This document shows, piece after piece, positions 47,203-54,578 of a stretch of 64,000 nucleotides of DNA. The position numbers were made by a program, and so were the translations under genes. The stretch covers positions 1 through 64,000 of IMG/VR virus record IMGVR_UViG_3300015371_000014; one strand, 5' to 3'. The notes below the pieces were generated by a model that was not told the DNA's origin, ran no database searches, and was given only the letters and a program-made list of their open reading frames with translations. Origin of the DNA: a virus. Position 1 is the stretch's first letter. Each line of letters starts with the position of its first letter.

Positions 47203-49223
47203 TGGCAAAGATTCTTCCCAAGGATCCGTTGACACCTGTCAATCCGGTTATCCAGCCAGACCCTCCCCCTCCCTCTGATACCACCTTCCCCAAGGGCAAT
47301 ATCACCACCAAGAACCCTATCAACAACACCGCGTACGGGATTCCCTGGACTCAGGTATCGCGCTGGTTCGAGTTCTTTAAATCCGCAGCGGCAGAGTTTG
47401 GCATCTCCCCACTTGATCTTGCGGCTATGTCTGTGATTGAGAGTAACTCCCAGCACTACACCACTGGCAAGACCACTGGCACCAAGGCCCAAGTCTTGAT
47501 CAGGGGTAATGATGGCTCTGGGGTACCCTCTGTTGGAATGATGCAAGTCAAGCCTCTGTACCATCAGAGTCGTGTCCCCGATGCGGACGCCTATACCCCG
47601 CAGGGAAACCTCCGTATGGCGGCAGCGATTCTGGGTCAGGAAGCGCAGCGGCTGGGGTCGGTGGATCAGGCCATCCTGAAAGCGTATTTCCCAAAGGATG
47701 ATCCCAATGGCACCACGCAAGCTGAATACCTTGAGACGAAAAGGAACCTTGTCAAAGAAATACAGGCTGCTAGCACTCCGACGCCTCCTCCACAACCGCA
47801 GCCTACAGACCCTTACCGGGTTCTGTTCGGCGGCGACTACCCGAAGGTTACATATGGGTTCCTCAGTGACGAGGGATACCCCTACTACGAGTTTGGAGTA
47901 GGCCATGGAACTACGAAGGCAACGCAACATACGGGTGACGATGTCCCCGTCCCGTTTGGAACAACGCTCTACGCCCCAGCAAGCGGTGTTGTCGAGTGTG
48001 TCGGAGAGCGCGGAACTCCCCATTGGGGCCAAGCTTGCGGAGCCTACACAGACACCGGAGATGCCGGTCCCGATGGCAAGATCATCGGCGTCGGGAATAT
48101 CACCATTTATCTTGACTCCGGACATAAACTCACTCTTGGACATTGCCGAACCTGTGACTGGAGCGTGGGTAGCCGGATCGAGAAAGGAGCCAAAATTGGC
48201 TCGTCTGGTGGTCAGAACGGCGCTCACACGCACGTTGAAATATCGGTCGAGCGAGATGGAACGTACTGGCTCATAGATCCTTTCAAGGGTCTGCAAGCCG
48301 CCATGAGCGGCGGGGTGATCGACACCCGGCCCATGGTCTTGTTCGCTGGCGCAACCCGCTCCGTGCCTCTCAGCGTGCCGTACCGGCAGGTACTCCTCCC
48401 ACCCTCCCAGAAGAACCAGCGCCCTGGCATCAGGATGACGCCGAAGAAGTTCATCCAGCACGAGACAGACAACACCAATCCTGGTATGGGCGCTGCCGCT
48501 CATCTGCGCTTTCTCCAGAATGGCGCTCGTGACGATAACGGAAACCCGCAGCAGCTTGGGTTCCACTTTGCCGTGGATGATGTCGAGGTCATCCAGATGA
48601 TCCCTCTCAATGAGGCCACATGGCATGGGGGAGATGGGGGCCAGGGACTTTGTAATCTGCAGACCGTGGCCTGTGAGCTTTGCGTAGAAGACAACAACGT
48701 CAATAAAGTTCAGGCACGCAAGAATGCCGAAGAAGTCGCCGCTGCGGTGATGACGGCGATGGGGATACATGAGATCGAGCAGCACTCCTGGTGCTGTGCG
48801 AACGCGGGATTAGGAGCCGGAAGTGGGTGCCACACCAATTGCCCCAGATTTATCAGAGCCGATAACTACTGGCCGACCTTCCTCGTCAATACCCAGAAGT
48901 GGCTTAACTCAGGCGGAACAGGAACTACTCCAACCTACGCTAACCCTGCTCTTCCTCCTGAATTTACAGGCGATGATGTCACCGTCAACAATGTCCGCTT
49001 CCTCGCCCTGCAGCGAAACTTCGTCGCCAAACAAGATGGCGTCCCGGCTCTCCAGTACGCTGATCTAAAATCCAATCCTGTTCGCGCTCCTCTGATGAAG
49101 GGCGAGAAGTTCACCGCACTGTATCTGATCGTGGTCAACAAAGAGCAGTGGCTGGTGAGTCAGTTTGGTTCGCGCATCCCTGCTAACCTATGCGAGCCTG
49201 CCGTGACGGTCGTAGGGAGCTAA
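47202..49223 (+). CDS. three-domain endolysin: lytic transglycosylase, M23 peptidase, N-acetylmuramoyl-L-alanine amidase
   Basis: 673 residues. After a Pro-rich leader, residues about 45-185 form an SLT-type transglycosylase (catalytic Glu80 in SVIESNSQHY, then VGMMQVKPLYH). About 205-365 is an M23 zinc endopeptidase: H243-x3-D247 (HTGDD) and H342-x-H344 (HTH). About 400-560 is a type-2/PGRP amidase: His420, His455 (FHFAVDD), WHGG at 474-477, His544/Cys547. The end (about 600-670) is an SH3-like, probable wall-binding tail. Each active site cuts a different bond, so together they could open peptidoglycan at glycan, cross-bridge and stem-attachment bonds. A perfect palindrome lies 27 bases into the gene. 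Confidence 0.85.
   Translation: MAKILPKDPLTPVNPVIQPDPPPPSDTTFPKGNITTKNPINNTAYGIPWTQVSRWFEFFKSAAAEFGISPLDLAAMSVIESNSQHYTTGKTTGTKAQVLIRGNDGSGVPSVGMMQVKPLYHQSRVPDADAYTPQGNLRMAAAILGQEAQRLGSVDQAILKAYFPKDDPNGTTQAEYLETKRNLVKEIQAASTPTPPPQPQPTDPYRVLFGGDYPKVTYGFLSDEGYPYYEFGVGHGTTKATQHTGDDVPVPFGTTLYAPASGVVECVGERGTPHWGQACGAYTDTGDAGPDGKIIGVGNITIYLDSGHKLTLGHCRTCDWSVGSRIEKGAKIGSSGGQNGAHTHVEISVERDGTYWLIDPFKGLQAAMSGGVIDTRPMVLFAGATRSVPLSVPYRQVLLPPSQKNQRPGIRMTPKKFIQHETDNTNPGMGAAAHLRFLQNGARDDNGNPQQLGFHFAVDDVEVIQMIPLNEATWHGGDGGQGLCNLQTVACELCVEDNNVNKVQARKNAEEVAAAVMTAMGIHEIEQHSWCCANAGLGAGSGCHTNCPRFIRADNYWPTFLVNTQKWLNSGGTGTTPTYANPALPPEFTGDDVTVNNVRFLALQRNFVAKQDGVPALQYADLKSNPVRAPLMKGEKFTALYLIVVNKEQWLVSQFGSRIPANLCEPAVTVVGS
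47229..47242. promoter_or_regulatory. dispersed palindrome copy near the start of the lysin gene (TTGACACCTGTCAA)
   Basis: Perfect copy, CC on the sense strand, inside codons 10-14 (LTPVN) of the lysin. A bound protein would block transcription into the lysis module; no -10 box at a useful distance. Confidence 0.55.
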
Positions 49224-49233
49224 GGAGGTTACG

Positions 49234-49566
49234 ATGGATTCGATTCTTAACCCAGGGTCCACGCCGATTCAGGCGGGATTCCTGCGTGGCATCTTCGCCG
49301 GTCTGTTGCTGGGAGCCGCTGAAGGACTCCGCGAGTACGTCTTCGAGGGATTCACGGTCGATCAGTCAGTAGCAAGGGGCGTCATGGTGGCAATCCCGGT
49401 CTGGCTTGGCCTGCTGGGATATGGCGCGAGTGACCAAGCTCGTGCGAATTCTGGGAAGTCTGCCCCTGCGGACGTGCCGGTCCAGATCGTGTCGCAAGAG
49501 AAGAACATCACCCCAGCGGTGGTGGCACAGGGTCTTTCTACGCCGAATGCCACGACGCAAATCTAG
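49234..49566 (+). CDS. holin-like membrane protein, 110 aa
   Basis: ATG preceded by CTAAGGAGGTTACG, a strong ribosome site. Two hydrophobic spans (FLRGIFAGLLLGAAEGLREYVFEG and VARGVMVAIPVWLGLLGYGAS) separated by a charged turn, then a soluble tail. Small size, two spans and place directly after the lysin match a holin. The hole-forming step would release the lysin. Confidence 0.65.
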   Translation: MDSILNPGSTPIQAGFLRGIFAGLLLGAAEGLREYVFEGFTVDQSVARGVMVAIPVWLGLLGYGASDQARANSGKSAPADVPVQIVSQEKNITPAVVAQGLSTPNATTQI

Positions 49567-49572
49567 GCACGC

Positions 49573-49613
49573 AGAGAGGGGCCGGATGCCGATATGGACC
49601 TAGCCCCTCTTTT
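49573..49613 (+). terminator. Rho-independent terminator at the end of the rightward operon
   Basis: AGAGGGGC (49575-49582) pairs with GCCCCTCT (49603-49610), extended by a G-T and an A-T pair, then TTTT. A second small GCCCC/GGGGC hairpin follows at 49622-49636. Fits the end of the long rightward transcript. Confidence 0.65.
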
Positions 49614-49660
49614 GCCCTCTCGCCCCAGGAAGGGGCTGTATTTCGCTTCTAGGGGTATGT

Positions 49661-49876
49661 ATGAGTTACCCGGTGAGTTACCAGACTGAGCTTACGCGTC
49701 CGTATATCGAGATTGCCACCGGGAAGCTGGTGTATCTGGCAGAGGGAGACGCTAGCGCGGGGATTCTGTCGGGCCGGGTTCGTCAGCTTGAGCCGGGAGA
49801 ATCCCCTCCTGCATGGCAAGCTTCTGATCTATCTGGCGAAGATGCCCCGTCCGTTCCTGAAGGCCCCGTAGTTTGA
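49661..49876 (+). CDS. small hypothetical protein, 71 aa, last rightward gene
   Basis: ATG preceded by TTCTAGGGGTATGT. Contains YQTELTRPYIEIATGKLVYLAEGDASAG, beta-like, with an acidic end. Its last 125 bases overlap the 3' end of the leftward gene 49752-50195, so the two converge with a shared coding region. Lies after the terminator. Less certain than its neighbours. Confidence 0.45.
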   Translation: MSYPVSYQTELTRPYIEIATGKLVYLAEGDASAGILSGRVRQLEPGESPPAWQASDLSGEDAPSVPEGPVV

Positions 49877-50195
49877 GGAGATAGGCCGTGCCGAACTTCT
49901 GGTCATCGCCATTATCTTCTCTGATGTAACAACGGCCTAGATCTTCCTTGACCTCAACGAATTTCTCTATGCTGCCCAGGGTGATGCCCTGGTTGAGGAG
50001 CGTAGTAAAGAAGTCAAGCTCCATCATCGTGGCCCACTGCAAGATGCGGTGCCATGCGTAGATCGTGCGCTCCTCATCCCCCTGATCCCGCTCTCCAACA
50101 TTCTTGATCGCGGTCAGGATCTCGTTGATCTTTTCGGAGATCTCTAGCGAGAGCGCGGTGATGTCTTGGAGAGTGATGATCTTCTCTGGCTCCAC
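49752..50195 (-). CDS. hypothetical helical protein, 147 aa
   Basis: Most distal of the leftward genes. Starts MEPEKIITLQDITALSLEI, all helical (EKINEILTAIKNVGERDQGD, YLLKLRGLQERTGHLRQIDQK). No motif. Its C-terminus (LAMQEGILPAQADEP) is encoded opposite the last rightward gene. Confidence 0.55.
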   Translation of the reverse strand: MEPEKIITLQDITALSLEISEKINEILTAIKNVGERDQGDEERTIYAWHRILQWATMMELDFFTTLLNQGITLGSIEKFVEVKEDLGRCYIREDNGDDQKFGTAYLLKLRGLQERTGHLRQIDQKLAMQEGILPAQADEPGPTESPR

Positions 50196-50440
50196 GAGTC
50201 TCTCTCTTTCACAATGGCGCGGGACAACGCCTGACGATCTCCCCCTGCCAGCGCTACGGCTTCCTCGCGGTCGATGATGCCACAGAGAAAGAAGTCTGCC
50301 GCGATCTCGACTACTCCTGCGCTTCTGACAACTGACGGAAATAGCTCCGCAAGTCGCCGGGTACGAGATCGGGGAAGTTCAGGCTCTTCTCTGGGTGTTC
50401 GTGCCACCGTTCTCCCCGTAGTCTGACCTGATCTTGCCAT
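50144..50440 (-). CDS. small hypothetical protein, 98 aa, start uncertain
   Basis: The frame from about 50330 down (VVEIAADFFLCGIIDREEAVALAGGDRQAL) looks coding, but no ATG, GTG or TTG lies near the end of the preceding gene (50311). The first in-frame starts are at or near 50440, which gives a Thr/Arg/Pro-rich N-terminus overlapping that gene by about 130 bases. It may begin with a rare start or be translated by frameshift from 50311-50715. Overlaps the next gene by 52 bases. Confidence 0.4.
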   Translation of the reverse strand: MARSGQTTGRTVARTPREEPELPRSRTRRLAELFPSVVRSAGVVEIAADFFLCGIIDREEAVALAGGDRQALSRAIVKERDSWSQRRSSLSKTSPRSR

Positions 50441-50715
50441 AGCTTCAGCTTGTAGATCTCCATGATCGCGTAGTTGATGTCGTCCTCAACCTCCTCGATC
50501 CGCTGGGCGATCATCTCAGGGAGAGAGAAGACTTCAAAACGCTGTGTCTGCGGCCCCTCAGTGTACTGCTGTGCGCCGACACCCAGGATACGGGAGCGGC
50601 ATTCGTGAACGACCTGTTCGAGCGTTTCTTTGAACTGGAGTTCTGGGAGGGATCCGGTATAGGAGCTTTCCCGCAGGGTTATCTCAACTAAGTTTGCCAG
50701 TCGCTGTGAGTTCAA
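50311..50715 (-). CDS. hypothetical helical protein, 134 aa
   Basis: MNSQRLANLVEITLRESSYTG start; helical core (ELQFKETLEQVVHECRSRIL, MIAQRIEEVEDDINYAIMEIY) and an aromatic C-terminus (RSYFRQLSEAQE). No motif. Ends just where gene 50144-50440 must begin. Confidence 0.55.
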   Translation of the reverse strand: MNSQRLANLVEITLRESSYTGSLPELQFKETLEQVVHECRSRILGVGAQQYTEGPQTQRFEVFSLPEMIAQRIEEVEDDINYAIMEIYKLKLWQDQVRLRGERWHEHPEKSLNFPDLVPGDLRSYFRQLSEAQE

Positions 50716-50717
50716 GG

Positions 50718-50849
50718 TTACTCCTCGTCGTCTTTCTTAGGTTTCTCAAACAGCCCCGCGATCAGCACAATGATGCATACCAGGAACACCATGGCGAGGG
50801 CATCTTGCTGCGAGAATGGCTGATCGAGGAAGATAAACAGTTCGGTCAT
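50718..50849 (-). CDS. 43-residue membrane peptide
   Basis: ATG at 50849 overlaps the stop of the SWIM gene (ATGA). Product MTELFIFLDQPFSQQDALAM followed by a hydrophobic span (VFLVCIIVLIAGLF) and an acidic/basic tail (EKPKKDDEE). One transmembrane helix. Two bases separate its stop from the next start. Likely real from the tight coupling; function unknown. Confidence 0.55.
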   Translation of the reverse strand: MTELFIFLDQPFSQQDALAMVFLVCIIVLIAGLFEKPKKDDEE

Positions 50850-51184
50850 CGCTCATGGAGGACGCCCTGAATGACATCCATCATTTTCTCTGGCACTGCC
50901 CAGACATCGAGGTCGAGGTAGTTGTGATCGAAGTACCAGCGAGCGCGATGCTTACAGACCGGATCTTCATGCTCTGCCGCTGGGCAGTCGCAGGTAATGA
51001 CGGGTTTCGATCTCCTGCTAGGGTACACCTCCAGATGATAGAACCGACCGATCAAGGAACCCGATGTCGCTACCCACTCTCCGGTGTAGGGAGATTGATA
51101 GACCCTTACTCCATCGTACAGGGCGCGAGTGAGCGCTTCCTGCCATCTCTCCGGAGTGTCTGGCTTGGTCGGCTTCTCGGTCAT
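50846..51184 (-). CDS. SWIM zinc-finger protein, 112 aa
   Basis: ATG at 51184 overlaps the preceding stop. The pattern C65-x-C67-x9-C77-x-H79 (ITCDCPAAEHEDPVCKHRA) is the CxCx(n)CxH SWIM zinc finger, a nucleic-acid or protein-binding module found in ATPase and recombination proteins. N-terminal part is a helix (PERWQEALTRALYDG) and strands (VRVYQSPYTGEWVATSG), like the WGR/SWIM context. No other domain. Could bind DNA or a partner in replication or recombination. Confidence 0.7.
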   Translation of the reverse strand: MTEKPTKPDTPERWQEALTRALYDGVRVYQSPYTGEWVATSGSLIGRFYHLEVYPSRRSKPVITCDCPAAEHEDPVCKHRARWYFDHNYLDLDVWAVPEKMMDVIQGVLHER

Positions 51185-51660
51185 TCTTGACCCCATGCCA
51201 TCACGGCACCACGGAACGGATAGTTGTCGGAAAAGTCTTGCAGTCTAGATTCGTCCCCATCCCACAGGTTGACCCTGCCAGTGACGACATCGATATAGCC
51301 AACGTACCAGGAGTTCCCGTGATCGTAACCGTCCACCCACTTCTCTTGATAGATGCAGATGCCAAGGTTGCCAAGCATGTTCGGCCAGATCCACCATTCG
51401 GGATTGAGCCGGGGATCGTAGAGAGCTTGGCGCATCCAGCCGATGGTTGGTGTAACCCATTCATCTTGATCGCGACGGTAGATCAGGGTGGGCGGGAAAG
51501 TCTCATCCTTCGCTGTCCAACGATGACCCTGATCGAACTCCATATTGGGATCGTACGTCGGGGCTGGGAGTTCGGCCATCTGGCCTGTGTTCTCGATCTC
51601 TTCGTCGGCCAGTTGAAATGCTTGCTTGGCAGCTTCGGGACGAACGATGTGTCGTGTCAT
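51181..51660 (-). CDS. hypothetical protein, 159 aa
   Basis: ATG at 51660 overlaps the thyX stop. Trp- and Tyr-rich (GWMRQALYDPRLNPEWWIWP, IYQEKWVDGYDHGNSWYVGY) with a Gly/Asp-rich end. No motif. Soluble, unlike its membrane-peptide neighbours. Confidence 0.5.
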   Translation of the reverse strand: MTRHIVRPEAAKQAFQLADEEIENTGQMAELPAPTYDPNMEFDQGHRWTAKDETFPPTLIYRRDQDEWVTPTIGWMRQALYDPRLNPEWWIWPNMLGNLGICIYQEKWVDGYDHGNSWYVGYIDVVTGRVNLWDGDESRLQDFSDNYPFRGAVMAWGQE

Positions 51661-52367
51661 GGTGATCCCCTGCCGTTCTTGACGAATGCCTCTGCTACGA
51701 GGGGCCAGTGCCGAAAGAAAGCATCTTCCATCTGTAGGGCGAGTTCCTCGATTTCTGCCATAGGATAGGTAGCGAAGGTGTTCCTGGTGTCATTGACTCG
51801 CAAGGAGAGGAAGTGCATCAGAGAGCGAGGATTGAAGGTGACGTGCATCCTGGTATAGATAGCCACCGGCAGGACGGTACGTGCAACCTCGTTGGCAATT
51901 CCCTCGCCAATCATGGTCTTGTAGCTGTCCCACGCATGGCGATAGGAAACACCCTGGCACACGCCCACGAGATGGTGGTGATACTCAGGCGTTTCTCCCT
52001 GCTCCATTGCGGGACGGGCGGATGTGCCGGTGTTGACGAGTCCTCGTTCAGGACGTGGCACCCAGAAGATTGGTTCGAGTTCGGTGTAGCGGCCAGACAT
52101 CTCATTGATGCTAACGCCGATGCGGTGCCGCACAAGCTCCCGTGCCACGAATATGGGGATGTGTAACCGAAACTGAAGCCAGCCCTGCTCAAAGGGAGAG
52201 CCGTGGCGATGCTTCATTAGGTAGTTGAGGAGTCCAGCTACCCGATTCTCGTCTCGCTGCTCGACATTACCCAATGACACCCATGCTGCTTGAGCAATCG
52301 TTAGGTCACTCCCAGCATGATTGAGCAGGGTAGCGGTGATGTCGGAGGTCAGAATGACACCTGTCAA
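51657..52367 (-). CDS. thyX: flavin-dependent thymidylate synthase
   Basis: 236 residues from TTG 52367, which overlaps the previous TGA (TTGA). Contains the ThyX motif RHRIGVSINEMSGR (80-93, RHRxxSxNxxSxR) that binds dUMP/FAD, the MKHRHGSPFEQ segment before it, and EVARTVLPVAIYTRM plus FNPRSLMHFLSLR in the C-terminal half, all family hallmarks. It makes dTMP from dUMP using CH2-folate and FAD, supplying nucleotides for phage replication. A longer version from 52454 would extend into the nuclease-like gene. The start codon is the first triplet of a palindrome copy. Confidence 0.9.
   Translation of the reverse strand: MTGVILTSDITATLLNHAGSDLTIAQAAWVSLGNVEQRDENRVAGLLNYLMKHRHGSPFEQGWLQFRLHIPIFVARELVRHRIGVSINEMSGRYTELEPIFWVPRPERGLVNTGTSARPAMEQGETPEYHHHLVGVCQGVSYRHAWDSYKTMIGEGIANEVARTVLPVAIYTRMHVTFNPRSLMHFLSLRVNDTRNTFATYPMAEIEELALQMEDAFFRHWPLVAEAFVKNGRGSP
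52354..52367. promoter_or_regulatory. dispersed palindrome copy on the thyX start (TTGACAGGTGTCAT on the minus strand)
   Basis: 13 of 14 match, GG on the sense (minus) strand. The TTG start codon of thyX is positions 1-3 of the site and the preceding stop TGA overlaps it. Confidence 0.55.
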
Positions 52368-52771
52368 CGCGTTATCCCCCTCAGAAGCGCAGCCTTGACT
52401 TGTGGATTCGCAGCCTTGAGATCGATCATCTCTCCACCGGCTGGGACTAACCACACGTCACCGACGTAGCGGGTGAAACTCGTATCTTCTTCCACCTTGG
52501 TTTTGAGTTGGCGGGTAATAACACGGAGGTTCCACTCTGACTGGGGTGGTGGAAGGAAATTCTGGAGTGCGAGCATCAACGCGTTAGCCCTGGCCTTTCC
52601 ATCCTCTGTCCAGATTTCTGGCTCCCACAGATCTGCGATGCGGATGTTCGTCTTGTGCCGACCATCCATACCGTTGTCGGTTAGCACCACAATCGTGTCA
52701 GCGTCGTGGACACGAATCAGACTGGCGCGAAAATGCCACAGATACTCGCGGTCCCACTCTTTCGCATTCAC
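52364..52771 (-). CDS. staphylococcal-nuclease-like (SNase-fold) protein, 135 aa
   Basis: RVHDADTIVVLTDNGMDGR (about 20-38) and IRIADLWEPEIWTEDGKARAN (about 43-63) follow the SNase plan VxDGDTxxV...RLxGIDxPE....G..A. The usual Gly in the DGD loop is Ala, so activity is uncertain. Could degrade or bind nucleic acid. Overlaps thyX by 4 bases; ATG overlaps the end of the MazG-like gene. Confidence 0.6.
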   Translation of the reverse strand: MNAKEWDREYLWHFRASLIRVHDADTIVVLTDNGMDGRHKTNIRIADLWEPEIWTEDGKARANALMLALQNFLPPPQSEWNLRVITRQLKTKVEEDTSFTRYVGDVWLVPAGGEMIDLKAANPQVKAALLRGITR

Positions 52772-53133
52772 GTCACTTCCTCCACATGCTTGTTGTAGCC
52801 AAGACCAGAGTCAGCCCACTTTCGTTGCAGGTTGATCTGGTGCTTGTCATACAGGCATTGCGCTACGTCAATCCCTGTAGCATCAGCGATGGCGTAGAGG
52901 AGCATCAGGTTATCCGCGATCTCCATGGCGAGCTTCGTTGTATGGACATCGCTTTCCCAGGGAATACGGTTCCAGGCTGCAAAGGCTTGGTCGAGTTCCT
53001 GGCGTTCCTCTTGCATATGGTTGATGATGCGCTGTGGTTCAGCCATCTGTTGTGGGAATGTTTCCCGGCACCATGCCTGAATCTCTTGGATCAGAGCTTT
53101 GTTGAACCAGTCTATTTTTATCAGGTCATTCAT
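52768..53133 (-). CDS. MazG-like nucleotide pyrophosphohydrolase
   Basis: 121 residues from ATG 53133. Helical four-bundle plan: INHMQEERQELDQAFAAWNR (E-E-x-x-E metal ligands), KLAMEIADNLMLLYAIADATG (E-x-x-D ligands) and NLQRKWADSGLGYNKHVEEV at the end, matching the MazG/DUF550 families. It would hydrolyse non-canonical or excess dNTPs to monophosphates, fitting the nucleotide metabolism cluster with thyX. An upstream in-frame start at 53169 lies inside the previous gene. Confidence 0.7.
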   Translation of the reverse strand: MNDLIKIDWFNKALIQEIQAWCRETFPQQMAEPQRIINHMQEERQELDQAFAAWNRIPWESDVHTTKLAMEIADNLMLLYAIADATGIDVAQCLYDKHQINLQRKWADSGLGYNKHVEEVT

Positions 53134-53338
53134 CGTCCCACTCCATACCCTCAACGACGTGCCAGACATCTCCCTCCGAAACAGAGTATCCGTGGATCAC
53201 GCAGTCGTTAATCTGATTGCAAAGAAAGGCTTCGATAGTACCCCTTGCCTCTCCCCTCATCAGGCCGTGCAAGACATCCATCTCATCAGTCTCATCGGTG
53301 ACCTTGACCTTGATCATAAGGACGTGTTCCCTGGACAT
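53126..53338 (-). CDS. small hypothetical protein, 70 aa
   Basis: ATG at 53338 overlaps the previous TGA (TGATG). Predicted strands and helix (MIKVKVTDETDEMDVLHGLM, NDCVIHGYSVSEGDVWHVV), acidic end. No motif. Confidence 0.5.
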   Translation of the reverse strand: MSREHVLMIKVKVTDETDEMDVLHGLMRGEARGTIEAFLCNQINDCVIHGYSVSEGDVWHVVEGMEWDDE

Positions 53339-53547
53339 CACCCTTCCCCTCTCCATATGCGCTCATACACCTCAATGGTGATCGGAAGAAGATTGGTGAC
53401 AGAGAGGAACTCATTCACCATAGTGATAAAGTCGTCCCGGCTTTCGTAGTCCTGAACAGACACTCCCTTCCCACCTGGGCATATCGCAATCCACTTTGGG
53501 GATGGACACATCTTGATAGCATCGGGGAGCTTCTCTGGTGGAGTCAT
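53338..53547 (-). CDS. small hypothetical protein, 69 aa
   Basis: ATG 53547 preferred; a TTG at 53559 is also open. Contains CPSPKWIAICPGGKG with two cysteines and a helical, aromatic end (TIEVYERIWRG). No family. Confidence 0.45.
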   Translation of the reverse strand: MTPPEKLPDAIKMCPSPKWIAICPGGKGVSVQDYESRDDFITMVNEFLSVTNLLPITIEVYERIWRGEG

Positions 53548-53561
53548 AATCCCTTTCAACG

Positions 53562-53822
53562 CTACCCCTCTCCGATCTGTTCGAGGAATCTCTGCACCGC
53601 TTTGAAGCGTGTCTCAGCCTTACCCTCCACGGTAGGATCTTTAGGGTTGTAGGCTCGCCAGCGCTTATCGGCTTGACATTCCGCCGCGCAGAGGATGTTG
53701 GTCTTGGAGCGTGCTTTGTCTTCTTTGCTACGGTAGACCAGATAGGTGTTGGTGACGTACGCCGCTGGAACGTAATAGAAGTTGTCCTCGACCTTTCTCC
53801 CGCGCAGACCAACGTTCGCCAT
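53562..53822 (-). CDS. small hypothetical protein, 86 aa
   Basis: ATG overlaps the previous stop by one base, after a GGAGG ribosome site. Basic, with NILCAAECQADKRWRAYNPKD and a charged helical end (KAETRFKAVQRFLEQIGEG). No motif. Confidence 0.5.
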   Translation of the reverse strand: MANVGLRGRKVEDNFYYVPAAYVTNTYLVYRSKEDKARSKTNILCAAECQADKRWRAYNPKDPTVEGKAETRFKAVQRFLEQIGEG

Positions 53823-54130
53823 TAAAACCTCCTCCCTCTCTTTCGTCCTGGCCGGTTGTGCTTCTTTCCGCTTTTTTTCCTGGCAACACTACGCAAGGCA
53901 TACATGGTTCGCTGATCGACAAAGACGGAGGTGATCTCGCGTGGGGATCGATGCTTGCGCTTGATGTCCAGGTAGTCGGCAATGGAGATTGGCGCGTTGT
54001 TCTCGATACCCTCTGCGATGCCGCGACCGAACGCCTCTCCTGCCGGGACATGCTCAGAGTTGGATGATTGTTCTCCTCGCGCTAAAACGCGCTTCTTCGC
54101 TTTCTCCATCAGTTCATCGAGTTCTGACAC
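53822..54130 (-). CDS. small basic protein, 102 aa
   Basis: GTG start lies inside a palindrome copy (positions 8-10). Helical N-terminus (LDELMEKAKKRVLARGEQ), a region with EAFGRGIAEGIENNAPISIADYLDI, and a very basic C-terminal tail (ARKKSGKKHNRPGRKRGRRF) that suggests nucleic-acid binding. No family recognised. Confidence 0.55.
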   Translation of the reverse strand: MSELDELMEKAKKRVLARGEQSSNSEHVPAGEAFGRGIAEGIENNAPISIADYLDIKRKHRSPREITSVFVDQRTMYALRSVARKKSGKKHNRPGRKRGRRF

Positions 54131-54137
54131 CTGTCAA
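54124..54137. promoter_or_regulatory. dispersed palindrome copy on a leftward start codon (TTGACAGGTGTCAG on the minus strand)
   Basis: 13 of 14 match, GG on the sense strand. The GTG start of gene 53822-54130 occupies site positions 8-10, the same register as at 13992 and 22959. Confidence 0.55.
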
Positions 54138-54152
54138 TTCCTTCCGTGCCTC

Positions 54153-54578
54153 CTAGGGGCCTTTTTGCGCGTTTGGGGGGCATATGGCGGCAACGTAGTG
54201 TTGCGCTCCTGCCATCGTGACTTCCTTGGATATTCCCTCAGGGCCAGGAAGGGCTGGCTTGTACACCCCACAGGTCGAGAGATACCCATACACATAGCCA
54301 GTGACGTAGTACGGTTTGGTTGGCTCTGGGATCGGTTCAAAGCTGAGTGGGGTAGGGGTGACCAGGAACTCTATCGATACCGGCGTGGCGTGAGTCCGTA
54401 TCGGAATCGGCACCACCGGCTCTGCGGTGACACGAAAGATCATGATCGCCCCTACCGCTAGCATTACCGCGATCATCAGGAACGCCAGAATGATCAGCAG
54501 TCTGTCTTGTATCTCAGAACGGGGGGTAGGGGAGAAACTCTTCGGGTTCGTTCTGTTTTTGGGTGTCTCCAGTGACAT
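54153..54578 (-). CDS. single-span membrane protein with proline-rich ectodomain, 141 aa
   Basis: Cytoplasmic-looking polar start, one hydrophobic helix (LLIILAFLMIAVMLAVGAIMIF, about 27-48), then a Pro/Thr-rich extracellular part (PVVPIPIRTHATPVSIEFLV, TPLSFEPIPEPTKPYYVTGY) with two cysteines (STCGVY, AAICPP). May sit in the host membrane. No family. Confidence 0.5.
   Translation of the reverse strand: MSLETPKNRTNPKSFSPTPRSEIQDRLLIILAFLMIAVMLAVGAIMIFRVTAEPVVPIPIRTHATPVSIEFLVTPTPLSFEPIPEPTKPYYVTGYVYGYLSTCGVYKPALPGPEGISKEVTMAGAQHYVAAICPPNAQKGP

Noticed and set aside
47196-48785. Minus-strand frame of 529 codons opposite the lysin
   Set aside because: The plus-strand frame holds three complete enzyme motifs. 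The minus product has no recognisable domain.
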